A stretch of 64,000 nucleotides of DNA, from contig CM030715.1 of assembly GCA_017979445.1 (NCBI GenBank), positions 33,229,756 through 33,293,755 of the forward strand, read 5' to 3'. Under the pieces are notes generated by a model. It did no database searches. It saw only the letters and a program-made list of their open reading frames with translations, and was not told the origin of the DNA. Below are positions 12,508-23,747 of the stretch, in pieces; the stretch's first letter is position 1; each line of letters begins with the position of its first letter. This DNA is from Akebia trifoliata. Its lineage: Eukaryota > Streptophyta > Magnoliopsida > Ranunculales > Lardizabalaceae. The position numbers were made by a program, and so were the translations under genes.

Positions 12508-13563
12508 GGGTCCGTGTGGATATATGAGCCAGAAGTACTTAGAACATAAGTACTTTCATAAGTACTCTTTGAAGTTCTGTCTAGAGTAGGTGGATAACTG
12601 TTGTGTGTTTGGATGCAGATTTGAAAAGTACTGTCAAAAGTACTTTTTGTAGAGTTTTGTGTTTAGAAACTATTTTGGATTCTGTTAAAATGAGTAAAAT
12701 GCTCTTATAAGTATCAATTATTATTTTTAACATTATAACTCAACAAATTATTCTTCAAAAAAAATAAAAGCTATTGTTTTTATTTATAAAAACTAATATA
12801 AACACCTAACAATTATAAATAAATGAAAGATATTGTGAGTAAATATATACAACCACTAAAAATATGAAGAAGCTTTCACCACATCAATGAATAGTAAATT
12901 TGTGTGTAATTATTCACATCAATTTTACAATAAGAAAATTTCAACCATAGTTGGAATACTCATAGATAAATCATTGAGTGAGCAATTAGGGGAGGTAGAA
13001 ATTCAAATTCAAATGTTACACTAAAAGGGTACCACCATATTAATATATAATAATAAAATATTATTTAGTTGCATTTTTTAGGATATGCTTGTAATTTTCA
13101 AAATTTATAAAGGGCATACTTGTCCCAAATGTTATACCAAAAAGCTACCACCACATCAATGGATAGCATTATAGTATTACTGCAATTGCATTTTTGAAGG
13201 TATGCTTGTAATTTTTAAAATTGATGAGGGGTATATTTGTCTCAAATGTTACACCAAAAGCCTACCACCATATTAATGGATAGTAATATAATATTATTCT
13301 AATTGCCTTTTTGATAATAGGTTTGTAATTTTTAAAATTTATGAGAGGCATATTTGTCCAAATCCTGTCATTTTGACAATATTTTGTGGTTCCGTGCAAG
13401 AATAATTTAGAGAAGTAGCACCACTGGTACTTCGTGAAAAAGCACTAAAATGATTCTACAGTAAAGTAGTTCTTTCCAGGAGTTATTTATCCAAACACCT
13501 TTAAAGTGCTTCTGACTTCCCGCAAAATTCAAAGTACTTAGAAAAGTCAATCCACACAGGCCC
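12508..13563. mobile_element. Non-autonomous TIR transposon next to the duplication breakpoint
   Basis: Terminal inverted repeats GGGTCCGTGTGGAT (left) and GGGCCTGTGTGGAT (right, reverse strand), with subterminal AAGTACTT motifs near both ends. About 1.06 kb with no coding capacity. It contains three direct copies of a unit of about 120 bp (13013-13366). The target-site duplication is unclear: TTT/TTA-like flanks would suit a 3-bp duplication. The right end is 18 bp before the start of segmental duplication unit A. Confidence 0.6.
13013..13366 (+). repeat. Three tandem copies of a ~120-bp minisatellite
   Basis: Each copy runs ATGTTAC(A)CC AAAA, CTACCACCA, (T)TAATGG ATAG, GCTTGTAATTTT, then a (G)GGCATA TTTGTCC-like end. 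Copies begin at about 13013, 13119 and 13247. They lie inside the TIR element at 12508-13563. Confidence 0.65.
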
Positions 13564-13664
13564 TTAACTTTTGAACCATAGATCTTTTGCCACATTGCTT
13601 ATGGACCCTACCGAGTCATGATTGTTTGTCATGCAACTTGCGAGAGCAAATTTTTTATTTTTTT

Positions 13665-14880
13665 TAGGACCTTAGAGGTAAAATTTGTGTTTTATCTCGA
13701 GATCCACAATCTCTATGTTGATTCTCCTTTATTTTTGTGAATCATCATGGGTGTATCTACACCACAGAACCTACGAATGTCCAAGTTAATATACTAAATA
13801 ATTTTTATTGAATTTTAAGTATGAAGAATTTGTGTATCTCTCATTAACGTGTTGGTGCTTTTTTTTTTTTTTCTTAAAGAGAATGGAATATAATTCATTT
13901 TTTTTTTAAATATTTCATATTTTATCTTATCCCTCTTAAGCAATCTTATTTAATTAGGAGTTTATCTTTTTTTAAATCTTTTGACTTGGTAACCTTTTAA
14001 TGATGAAATCCTTTCGAAATCATCTTCAAATCAGGAATTTGATGTGATCTATGATAGCACACCATTCGAGAGAAGAATCCCCCACCCCCACCCCCGACTT
14101 TATTTTGGTATTCAAGCTCTTGTTCGGTCCTCAAGGCAGGTTAAAGCATAAGGTCACTTAGGCAATCGCCAAAGGCCTCACGAATGAACAAAGACCCCCA
14201 AATTTTATTTTAATTATTATCTCTTTGGTTTTAAATTTATTTTATTACACCTCATTGGGCATTGGATTTGGGAGGGTTTAACATATAAAAGATAAATTAC
14301 TATATCCCTTACACGTGGAAGGATTTTTCAAAAAAACATTTAGTACTCTCACTTACATATGGGAATTGGGATAGTTTTTCAAAAAATAGAAACAAATAAA
14401 ATCAACAAAAAGATCTTTTAGATTCTCATAGATATTAGTTTTCATAGAAAAACAAACTCTTTCACTTTATCTTTCTCTTGCCTTTTAATCTTTTCTATTT
14501 AAAATTATATTTAATAAAATTAGAAAAAATTCAAATCAAGTAAGGATTCCCAAAAAAAACTAGTTAGTTTCCAAAGCTTTTAGACTTCAATTTGTATCTA
14601 GTCGGCACTTTCCGTCCTTCCTTTACTCCGAGCACTAAAATGATTATCTAAGCTTGGAGTGCCCTTAATGGGTGTATGACCCCCCCCCCCCCCCCCCCAT
14701 AGGACATGTGTCGCCATCCTAATACTTGAAGATTCCACGAGAATCTTTTGACATGCCTTGAGTAACTTCTTGTGAATGGGTGTCGGTTGGGCTGACTCTA
14801 ATACTCAAGTCAATAAACAATTTGACAAAATAATAATAAACGTCCACAAATTTGCCTACCTAAATCCATGGTTATGAGTC
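13665..14880 (+). mobile_element. Old LTR-derived sequence at the start of unit A
   Basis: Shares features with the LTRs at 37687-39549: TATCTCGAGATCC, GATTCTC, GGTGTATCTACA and TGTCCAAGTTAATATACTAAA. The same stretch begins unit B (about 27330-28590). Ends and orientation could not be fixed, so this is a degraded remnant. Confidence 0.4.
14680..14698 (+). repeat. Poly-C tract, 19 C
   Basis: Homopolymer in unit A, absent at the equivalent place in unit B. Length may be affected by sequencing error. Confidence 0.8.
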
Positions 14881-15110
14881 TATTTATACATCTTTGTTTG
14901 TTGTCTCAAAATCAGAGTATCCATGCGGTTAGCAATTTCTTTTATAGAGCCATTTAATGAGATGTGGTTCTATATATTTTTTTTTACGTGAACTGTAATC
15001 GTTATTTTTGATATCTTAACTATTCCCTGTGATTTTTGAATGTGCTACGAATTATTTACATGTTAAATAAGGACCTCTATTTGGCTCCTGCTTGGATTCT
15101 TTTCCGAGTG

Positions 15111-15323
15111 GTGATAATATGACTCTCCCACATGACAAATTCAATCGACTCCCTTGACGTGATATGTACTAGAACCGTAGATTTTATGCATTAGGATATA
15201 CAACTGCACATCCCCATAAATATGTGCAGTTGTGTATCCAAACGAAAGGAAATCTATATTTCTGACACACATCACATCAAGAATCGATTGAGTATGCCAT
15301 GTGGGGGAGTCAGATTATACTAC
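15111..15323. mobile_element. Long foldback element (unit A copy)
   Basis: A palindrome with arms of about 95 bp. The outer arms are GACTCTCCCACATG and CATGTGGGGGAGTC, followed by TCAATCGA/TCGATTGA; the centre is GCACATCCCCATAAATATGTGC. The homologous palindrome in unit B is at 28868-29087, so the element predates the duplication. Relatives are at 59058-59197 and 61986-62160. Confidence 0.7.
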
Positions 15324-15389
15324 TTTTCTTTTCCTAATTTTATGAGTCGGGTTCTCTCATTCAATGTACGTGACTTTTATATCTTTTCT

Positions 15390-15575
15390 TTGAAAATGCC
15401 AGAATGACAAAGGTATTTACTACGATTCTCACAAGTCTGACGTGGGATGTGCAGATAACTATAGATACATTTCCTTGTGATACAAGTAAAAATCATCTAC
15501 GCTTATGTATGCATCTCCACATAAAAAATGTGAGAATCACAGTAAATACTGTGTCACCCTAGCATGACTCCTTTC
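15390..15575. mobile_element. MULE-type foldback MITE, private to unit A
   Basis: The ends are GCCAGAATGACAAAGG and, on the other strand, GCTAGGGTGACACAG, each followed by GTATTTACT(A/G)(C/T)GATTCTCAC. Unit B has a plain empty site (about 29135-29150). The element belongs with 26526-26693, 53191-53378 and 62754-62936. Confidence 0.65.
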
Positions 15576-16342
15576 TTTTACATAGCTAATGATGAAAATG
15601 CTGTTCCAAAGAAAAGGGTAATCAAAGCTATACTCTATGACCTGAGGGCAGTGGTCCAAACATTCATTGATGGATGACGTATACCTTGTGGATCAAAACG
15701 GAGATGTGGACTTGGATAACTAATCAACTCTTTGGAGTACAATATCTATAGCTGTATAAAAAGATACATCACGTTCGATGCAATTATATCCATTTTCACG
15801 GTTTATGGGTCCCACAAGAAAGATATTGTACGCCAAAATTAGATCAATTGGGATGCGTCCCTTGGAAAATCAGGAGGTGTCGGCATTCTTTTTTAGTTTG
15901 TAGACTTGATGAAAGTCAAGCCTATAATTTTATTTGATGGACAAAATACTTTACTTTGGACATCCTTTGCGGAAAGGAATATCTTTTGCTTTTAAATTAC
16001 ATTCTTGATATTGATATAGTACCTCTCAAGCTATCAGATTAAATGACCTTATTGATTTATCAACATCATCACTTGGGCATTGGGTAGTTGGTCTTGATAT
16101 AATGCAATTGTATCTTAGAATGGACAGTGGCAGTAACATAAAATATAATATTTCCAAAAAAAAACATAAAAATTGATACATAATATTTCTAGATAATTTC
16201 TCTAATTATTTCCCTTATTCTCTCATAATTATATTAGTTTGATTATTGTATAGGTCCCATTGACAAAAGAAGAAGCAATCAACCCTAATCGGATAAAAAA
16301 GAAACGTTCAATGGATTGAAGTAGGTATAATATTTTAAATCA

Positions 16343-16445
16343 CCAACCTTTGTTAATGCCACGCCAAGTCTTATTTAAATCATTAAAGAATTGCATACAG
16401 TTGGTGTGGCATTAACAAAAGTTTGTATGGTGATATCAACCCTCT
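16343..16445 (+). repeat. Short hairpin, about 30-bp stem
   Basis: TTTGTTAATGCCACGCCAA pairs with TTGGTGTGGCATTAACAAA across a loop of about 31 nt. The stem is extended by ATCACCA/TGGTGAT with a bulge. Unit B lacks the hairpin but keeps AATCACCA at the same place. Confidence 0.6.
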
Positions 16446-16450
16446 ATTTA

Positions 16451-16645
16451 TGGGTTTTGTTAACATGTACCTTGAGGGCACATGTTAAAACGCATTAGAT
16501 ATACTTTAAAATTTGATTTTTTTTAACTGAAAATGCATTAATTTTTTTTTTTATACCAAAAATACCACGAGATGCTTGTTCCAAGGTGTATTCATTGCAC
16601 GTTAACGTGTGCCCTATCACACACGATAACGAAACATATCTTTTA
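16451..16645. mobile_element. MITE with GTTAACATGTGCCC ends
   Basis: Starts GGGTTTTGTTAACATGT and ends CGTTAACGTGTGCCC. Same family as 43953-44100, with related sequence at 23370-23490 (unit A) and about 29930-29985 (unit B). Confidence 0.5.
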
Positions 16646-17411
16646 TTTGTACCAACAAATACTATATTGGATTATTAGGATCTTTAGATCTTTTCAATTG
16701 ACTTAAGGTTGTTTACATAAGATGTTGAATAACTGAGATCCAATCCCATCACTTTTATCCATTTTTTTTCCTGACAATTAATGATATACATTGACTTCCT
16801 AAAACATTGACTTTAGTATTGCGTTGACGTGATAGTGTGCACATGTTACATGAAAATACAGGAAATTATGTTATAGCATATACACACCCATTCTGTAATG
16901 TTATGTTTAGATTGAGAGAAATGGATAGAAGACAAGAGAAAATAAATAAGTTTTTCTCCTTTTCTCTTATTTAGATTGTTAAGTAGGGAGTGAAGAGAAA
17001 AGAATTGGAGAGGAGAAAAATCAGTGAGTTTTCTTCTCTCTCCAAAGACTCCAAAAGTGGAGAGATTCGAAGAGAATCCTTTAAAAATATTTTATAATTT
17101 CAACTTTGCCCTTATATCTCTTTTAATACATTTTAAAATTTCAAAGTTATCCCCATTTCTCTTATGTCAATCCAAATATGATGGAGAGAAATTGAATTTT
17201 TTTTCTTTTCTCTTAATGGATTTCTCTTTTATCCACTCCTCACGACCTAAATAAAATGTTATATCCTCAATTGACATGAAATCCACACAAAAACCATAAA
17301 TATTTTCCTCGAGGTATTCATGAATAAAAAACTATTGGTTTATGCATATTCCATGTCAGTTGGATGTATTTTAGTATTTTTTTTTAAGTCAGTCTAGCAT
17401 GACTGTAAAAA

Positions 17412-18499
17412 GGTGATGTTTGTTTGTACTATTTTTCAGCGCTTATTGCTGAAAAAAAAAAAAAAAAATTCAACACTTTTGTCAAAATAACGCGTTAGTT
17501 TACTCCATATTTTCATCGTTTATTGTTGAAAATAAGTGAAAAAAATTCAACACTATTTTGATGTTGAAAAAGAGTGTTGAAGTGGTAAGCGCTTTACTTT
17601 TTTCGACATGAACAAGTATACCCTTCGTTTTTTGGGCATGGACAAGTATGCCCTTATACTTAAAAAGATATTACCTCTTATATCCTATAGATAAGTATAT
17701 AAGCAACCCAAAAATTAATAAACCTACATCGTGGTCAAATTGTTTTGTCTTATATGGGTTAAAAGTCTTGGAACAAGTTGATTTTTGGTGAGGATGATCT
17801 CTACCATGAGAATATCATCTTCATAAAAAATCAGCCGATCCCGAAACTTTTAACCCCATCAAAACAAGTTCAAGAATCGTAAATTGATTATTTTTTTGAA
17901 AACTAGTTTTGACATGATTAGAAATTTCGGAATTGACTGATTTTTTTCTAAGTATGATCTCTAGACTATATAGAACATCCTCACCAAAAATTGGTTCATT
18001 CCAAAAACTTTAACCCATATAAGACAAAGAAAATTGGCTATGGTGTGGGTTCCCCGTATTAATTCGTGAGGTGCTTTTATAATTACACATGCTTTATTTC
18101 CATTGAAAATTATTCACCCCAAATTAAGTTCTTTCAATGTTAATTTCAAATTTTGGTGACTTATATGACATTATTATTTTTAATTTGAAATTTGTGAGCT
18201 TTTAGAAATAAAAATTATTATTTATAAATTGAAAATTTGAGTATTACTTATTATTTAAAAATAAATTGTATTTTAATTTTATAAAAAATAATATATTTTA
18301 TTGTATTTAATAAGAAATAGGTATTTGAAATATACAAACAATATATAATATGATTATAAGGGTAAAAAAAGATAATTTACCAATTTTAGCAATATGTAAC
18401 AAACATAATTCTGCATATAAACAAACAATCTTTTCAGCACTTAAATTCAACGCTTAATGCTATTCAGCACTTATTTTTTTTAGTTTAACAAATAATATC
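17412..18499 (-). mobile_element. PIF/Harbinger-like non-autonomous element, private to unit A
   Basis: About 1.09 kb, absent from the matching site in unit B (about 30662). The ends are degenerate TIRs: GGTGATGTTTGTT and, reversed, GATATTATTTGTT. Internally it carries the same AAGTATAAGGGCATACTTGTC-type segment and CAGCACTTA/TAAGTGCTG subterminal motifs as the element at 34483-35473, in the opposite orientation. The flanking 3-bp repeat reads AAA, so a TAA target-site duplication is not proven. A foldback repeat is nested at about 17748-18020. Confidence 0.6.
17748..18020. repeat. Nested foldback repeats of the GTGAGGATGATCTC family
   Basis: Inverted arms AAAGTCTTGGAACAAGTTGA and TCAGCCGATCCCGAAACTTT, with a second partial copy downstream. 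Relatives are at 62205-62395, 62960-63095 and 63150-63275. Confidence 0.55.
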
Positions 18500-18586
18500 A
18501 AAGTCTTGTAAGAAGTCAGTGTGGCACTGCTATTTACCAAAATACTGTAGAAGCGAAGTTGTCTCCGAAATTACTATAGGATTGTA

Positions 18587-18600
18587 GGGGGGGGGGGGGG
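18587..18600 (+). repeat. Poly-G tract, 14 G
   Basis: Homopolymer in unit A. Unit B has GGGGGTGGGGG at the same place. Confidence 0.8.
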
Positions 18601-18721
18601 TCCACACACGTGGAGCGCATGGAGTGGGGCATACACCCAATATATAGTGCCCAATAAATAAAGTATAGAAAATTGTTTGATGGGCTTCTTTCTCACTCCT
18701 TTGAAATGAAAGTAATATGTT

Positions 18722-19145
18722 AGAATTCAGTTAGTTGGCTGGCATGATAAAGACATCCCAACAGCGAGGATTTGGGCCCATTGATTGTCGACAACATGTT
18801 TTTATTAATAAATAATTAAAACGTGACGTGGACGGTGGATGAAGTCAAATTGCAGTAGGCCCTGAGCACCGAAATCCCTGACTAAACGGTCCCAAATATT
18901 TTATTTATTTATTTTTTGGACTTATTAGTTATTATTAATGTAGTGGGCAACCTGTCCTCCAGCCTCCAAATTCATGGAACTAACGCAAAAACAAGTCTAA
19001 TCGGTGGTGCCGTGCGTTGTTTTAGCAGAATTATGTTACTGATAATACCTTGGAAGTGGTAGTTCCATTACAACAAGGTGGATAGTCGTCGTTCCCTCAG
19101 GACTAATGAATGTGGAAAAGGGAATACCCAAAAGATTCTACTTGG
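18722..19145. other. Better-conserved non-coding block, unit A
   Basis: Clearly more similar to unit B (30850-31275) than the DNA around it, and less AT-rich. Shared strings include GAGGATTTGGGCCCATTGAT, AAAACGTGACGTGGACGG and GGAAGTGGTAGTTCCATTAC. No open frame spans it. It lies about 4.6-5 kb upstream of the unit's C2 gene and holds ACGT-core motifs. It could be a regulatory element or a relic of a promoter. Confidence 0.5.
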
Positions 19146-19275
19146 TTGGTGAGGTCATAAAAGATTGTAAAATGCAAAAAAATTTTAATTTTAATTATAA
19201 TATTTATATCGTGAATACGTGGTGTGACAGGTAGATAAATTATGACTTTATTACTAGATTATTAGCATGTGGCCG

Positions 19276-19429
19276 GCATACAAAAATATTCCAAAGAATC
19301 ACGGGTTGCAGTGTTTAAAAAGGATAAAAGAAGATCCAAGTGATTGCGAAAAGCATACAAAAATATTCCAAAGAATCACGGGTTGCAGTGTAAAAAAAGG
19401 ATAAAAGAAGATCCAAGTGATTGCGAAAA
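19276..19429 (+). repeat. 77-bp tandem duplication in unit A
   Basis: Copies at 19276-19352 and 19353-19429 differ at about two positions. Unit B has a single diverged copy (about 31393-31460), so the local doubling arose after the segmental duplication. Confidence 0.85.
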
Positions 19430-20259
19430 GCAAGGGTGGAGTTACGAAGGGACGAGTGGGGCTATAGCCCTTGTGTTTCTCAGACTAAGAGTTATAACCC
19501 CTCATTTTTTGATCGATACTAGAGAGTTTTTTTCAAATTAAGGGTAGAGCCACATAGATATTGAACTTCGAAAGAAGTTAATAATCCGTTATTTAAACAC
19601 CCCCGCCCCCTAGTTTTGATCGATATTAGAGATACCCCTGAGTTTTTCAACCTATGTCATGCAAGTTCTTTGAAGTTACTAGCCTACTTAAATATATATA
19701 TTTTTTAATTAATTTATTTTCAGGATGGGGTGGGGTGGGGAGATTAATGAAAAAATGACACGTTAAAACATATGTGATCTGTATGTGTTGTAGTTCTTTT
19801 TCTTGTGTATATTGAAGAAAAAAGATCTATGATTTGGTACACTTGTAACATCAGCCACGTACAGATCGCGTAAGTTTTAGCGTGTCATTTTATCACGACT
19901 AAAAATAACCAATAAGCCCTTAAACATCTTTACGAACATTTGAGATATCTCATTTTTTTTTTTTTTTTCAAATTGATGATGACATCCTACTGAACTTGAT
20001 AAATTTCTGTAGAATAATGAAAAATGATCTCATACCATCATCATCATACTCATCACTATCATAACCATCATGATCTTATCCTTATCATCGTCATCATATT
20101 CAAGAAATTGAAGATGACTGATTTTGAGAAGAAAAATTAATTTCAAAAGTATTTTTTTTTTTCTTTTAAGTAAGATTAAGCTCAAGGGGGCATGTGATCA
20201 ACAAAGTAAAAAATAGAGGGATACCAGAAAAATTCATCAAAACCTTGAGTGAACACATG

Positions 20260-21545
20260 TCATGTGAGGGAATTAAATTTCCTTTTTACCCTCTCACCCC
20301 CTAGGATTTTAATCAATAATTGAAATACCCTTGTGTTTTTCAAGCAAATGACATGCATCCATTGACCTAGATTTTCTTAGACTCAATGTTTAGTGGCCTT
20401 CACATTCAACCACTGTGCAATCTCAAGAACTCTTGTTTTTATCCCCAAAATAAGTTATCTTCCATATCTGTGTAAGTATTTTCATCAAGTTATAAGTTTT
20501 GAGATTTTATCTTCTTCAACTTTCAAACTTCAAGAACAAGATTGGATTTTTGGGTAGAAATATCAGGATTCCTACAAAGCATTCAATATTATGAGTAATC
20601 TAATCTCATCTTCAACCTTTACTTAAAACCCTTCATTTTATTCCCAAAATTAATTATCTTTAACTTCAAAGTAATGATCCTTAAATTTTGGGTCATGGCT
20701 TGATAATTCATTTGGTAAAAAGTTCCATATCTAAATGGTTCCTTTCCCTCATCTCTTCTTATGATATTTTTGGAGTACCCAAACTATCATTTTCTCATCT
20801 TCTTCACATACTTTAAATTTTCAACATTAATTGCAATCATTTTTGACGAATGTTATCATGAATGACAAAGAAAGAATGATATACTCCAAAATTTAAATAT
20901 TTAGATGCATTTTTCGCTTTATTTTAAAAGATTTATAACAAAGATTATGAACGAAGTTGGGATTCTAAATTTTTTAAAGATTTTGTCGTAACTTTTGATT
21001 CAAGTTTTGTTTCACTACTATAATATATGCATTTTATGTATTTCAAGAATATCTATCCAATATCAAAAGAAAAAGTTTGAATTACATTTGCAGTGTCGAG
21101 TTCACCACTTTTTGTTGTCAAATTCAACATTGTTGAGTTTGGCATTTTCTTTGTTAAGTTTGACAATTTTTAGAAATTGCTGAGTATGACAATTTTAAGA
21201 GTTGTAATGTGGATTTTATTCACCATAAATTGTTGAGTTCAAAATTTGCCAAACTCAATAAAATAAAAAAAATGTGGAACTCAAACAATAAAATATCCAA
21301 CTTAACAATAAAAAGTGAACTCAACACAATAATCACGGTTGAAAAACCTCAGTATGTGAAGAAAATGGTAGTCTGGGTAATCCAAAAATATCATAAGGAC
21401 AAATGAGGTCTAGAGACTATTAAGAAATAATTTTTTTTATTAAATGAATTATCAAGTCATTGCCCAAAAGTTAGGGATTATTTAGAAAAAAAACCCCTCT
21501 AAAAAGGTCTGTTAATTAATTTTTTCCTCGGCAAAAACTAATTAC
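20260..21545 (+). repeat. Dispersed repeat, ~1.3 kb (unit A copy)
   Basis: Runs from a region ending CAATAATTGAAATACCC to one ending CCTCTAAAAAGGTCTGTTAAT. The same sequence is in unit B (about 32130-33390). A diverged relative of the downstream part is at 48300-48560, with shared phrases such as GAGACTATT(A/T)AGAAA and TTAATTAATTTA. Termini are unresolved. Confidence 0.45.
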
Positions 21546-21902
21546 AAAAAGGTTTTATTAATATTTTTAAAATTCTCTCTATCTTGAGAGTTGGAGTGTA
21601 ATTATTGAAATTTTAAAAGTCAAAATCTACCTTAAAGCTGCAGACTAAGGATCAGAGAAGCAAGAAAGAAATTTATACCCACAATACTATTATTTTGAGA
21701 TGCACGAAGATAAACAAAACAAAAAAATCGAGAGAAAGAATTTGTACCGGGCCAATAGTTGGATTTGGAATTTGGACCAAAACCTATTTGTGTTCCTTGT
21801 TCAGTCCTAAGGGTTGTTTGGCCATTATCAATTAAAAAGTTAATTTAAAATCAATCATTATTTCTTGTGGGGAAAAAGTTGTTTTCATAAATAACAATGC
21901 CT

Positions 21903-22025
21903 TCAACAAACCCCAAGGGGGTGGCTCAATGGCAATTTTGGATTTAATAAGTGGTGAGAGTGTAAGTCATGAGTTCGACTCATAGTATGAGCATTATACA
22001 TACCTATGAAGTGATTTATAGAAAG
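21903..22025 (+). mobile_element. tRNA-derived SINE (unit A copy)
   Basis: Box A TGGCTCAATGG and box B GAGTTCGACTC, in the usual spacing, after a CCCCAAGGGGG start like the SINE at 381-608. The same insertion is in unit B (34298-34420), so it predates the duplication. Confidence 0.65.
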
Positions 22026-22299
22026 CATAAGATCTTTTCTTAATGTTTTAGCTTAAGGGGAAAAAGTGAGATTAAGTTGTAAGGGGTTGTAAGGATTTTA
22101 TTTATTTGCCTCTTCAGATTTGTATCAGAAAATTTGCAAGAAAAATATTATAAAAGTTTTATTTGGATTTAGAGACTAATCATCTCGAATTTGATTATGG
22201 AGGTTGAATCTCCCTTGAATGAGATCAAATCTATATTTTTCTTCTTTTTATTTTTTATTTTTAATATTCTCTAAAAAAATTAGGTACATAATAGAGAAG

Positions 22300-22455
22300 T
22301 ATTTCCTCGAGGCCACTCGCGAGGTAGCACCCTCACTACGTAGTGCGTGTGATGTGTGGGTGTTGTAATTGCCCAAAGGAGGAACTCATATGCCTTGGCT
22401 CCGACCCCTAACTCTTCTAGTACCCCTAGTTGAACGTAAGTTCGGACACCCTCAT
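22300..22455 (+). repeat. Unclassified repeat, unit A copy
   Basis: Less AT-rich stretch with GAGGTAGCACCCTCACTAC and TATGCCTTGGCTCC. Also in unit B at about 35690-35835. It looks like a fragment of a dispersed element, but ends are not visible. Confidence 0.35.
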
Positions 22456-23470
22456 CTTAAAAAATAAAAATAAGAAACAAAGCCTTCAATATTGTGTATC
22501 CTAGAACCATATAATGTTCCTCGAGATATAATTGATTGTGCACTCAAGGTAAATTGATGGCTCTCTGCATGAAATATTGTAAGAGGTTAGTGAAACACGG
22601 CTATTTTTTACTAGAGTTTGAAGATGAGGACATTTGAATCTTTTCTCCATTAGTTTATTAAAAAGATTGAGATCATGGGAGGCATGCCATCAATATGAAA
22701 ACATTGCGGCATCTCTAATACTCATCGAAACATGATAGAATTGTCTAAATCACTCTTTTAAAATTAATTATTAATATGTTTTTATTTAAATAATAAGTAT
22801 TTTTTTTCTTATTTCCTCATTCCTCATCCAGTGGAAACTAATTGAGTTTTGTCCTATCAGCTAAAAGCCAAAGTTGAGTTAGTTGCAAGCTATAATGTCG
22901 AATATGTGTGGATTAATCAAGGTAAATTAGTAGATGCTCGATAACAATTTATTTTTTCATAAATAACAAACATTTAAATAATTAAAAATTAATTATATTG
23001 ATTAATTTGACTGAGTATAACTTCACTAGCCTTAAAATCTCAAGCGAGTCATCTCGATCAGATCCTAGACGAGTGAATGTGAAGGACGATTCACATTGAA
23101 TATCTCATTCGACATCCTCCTAGACTATGAGGACTGCCCTGAGTCCTCTTACTAGGACCACGATGACTCATTTGACTCATCTAGTCGGACGAGGTGAGCA
23201 TTTTTTATCACGGGCTTTGAATACAAACATCGGCATGTTATTATTAACTCAACCATGATGAGGAAAGGAAAACTCATATCAACAGCCATAAATCACCAAT
23301 CAGGTTTATTTTTACAGGAGATCGACAAAAGGGTCCCAAAAGCATTATAAGGTCAGGGGTCTTGTTACTTACACTTGGGAAAATGAATTTTATACCGAAA
23401 ATGCCCTTAATTTTTTTTTTTAACACCAAAACACCTTCTCCCCAGGTATATTTATTGCACTTTAATGCGT

Positions 23471-23747
23471 GCTTTAGGGCACACCCTAACAAGTCAGCGA
23501 GTGTACAAGTCCGTCACATGCGACGAAGTGCCCTGGAAAGACCAATTCAACAAAGAGAAAAATTTTGACCGTTGGAATGACGCGATAACTTCGACAAGAA
23601 TATTTGAAAACGGAAATTTCTTATTTCCCTCTCAAAGAAACAACCTCTCTGTTTCTCCTCTGTTTCTTTGTGCCTTCGCTAGTAAAAACCTTCTCGGGCT
23701 TATATATTAGAGAGAGAATCTGATCAACCCAATTCAACAATTCCAAC
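23471..23747 (+). promoter_or_regulatory. Promoter of the unit A BAP-like gene
   Basis: Strongly matched by 36815-37062 upstream of the unit B gene. Contains a W-box, TTGACC, at 23565-23570 (conserved at 36878-36883), a pyrimidine patch (CTCTCTGTTTCTCCTCTG, about 23645-23662) and TATATAT at 23701-23707. If that TATA is used, the leader is only about 10-15 nt; if the pyrimidine patch marks initiation, the leader is about 80-100 nt. Confidence 0.55.

Noticed and set aside
23362..23710. Two overlapping small frames just upstream of the unit A C2 gene
   Set aside because: The matching unit B sequence has indels that break them, while promoter motifs are kept. They are chance frames in a promoter.
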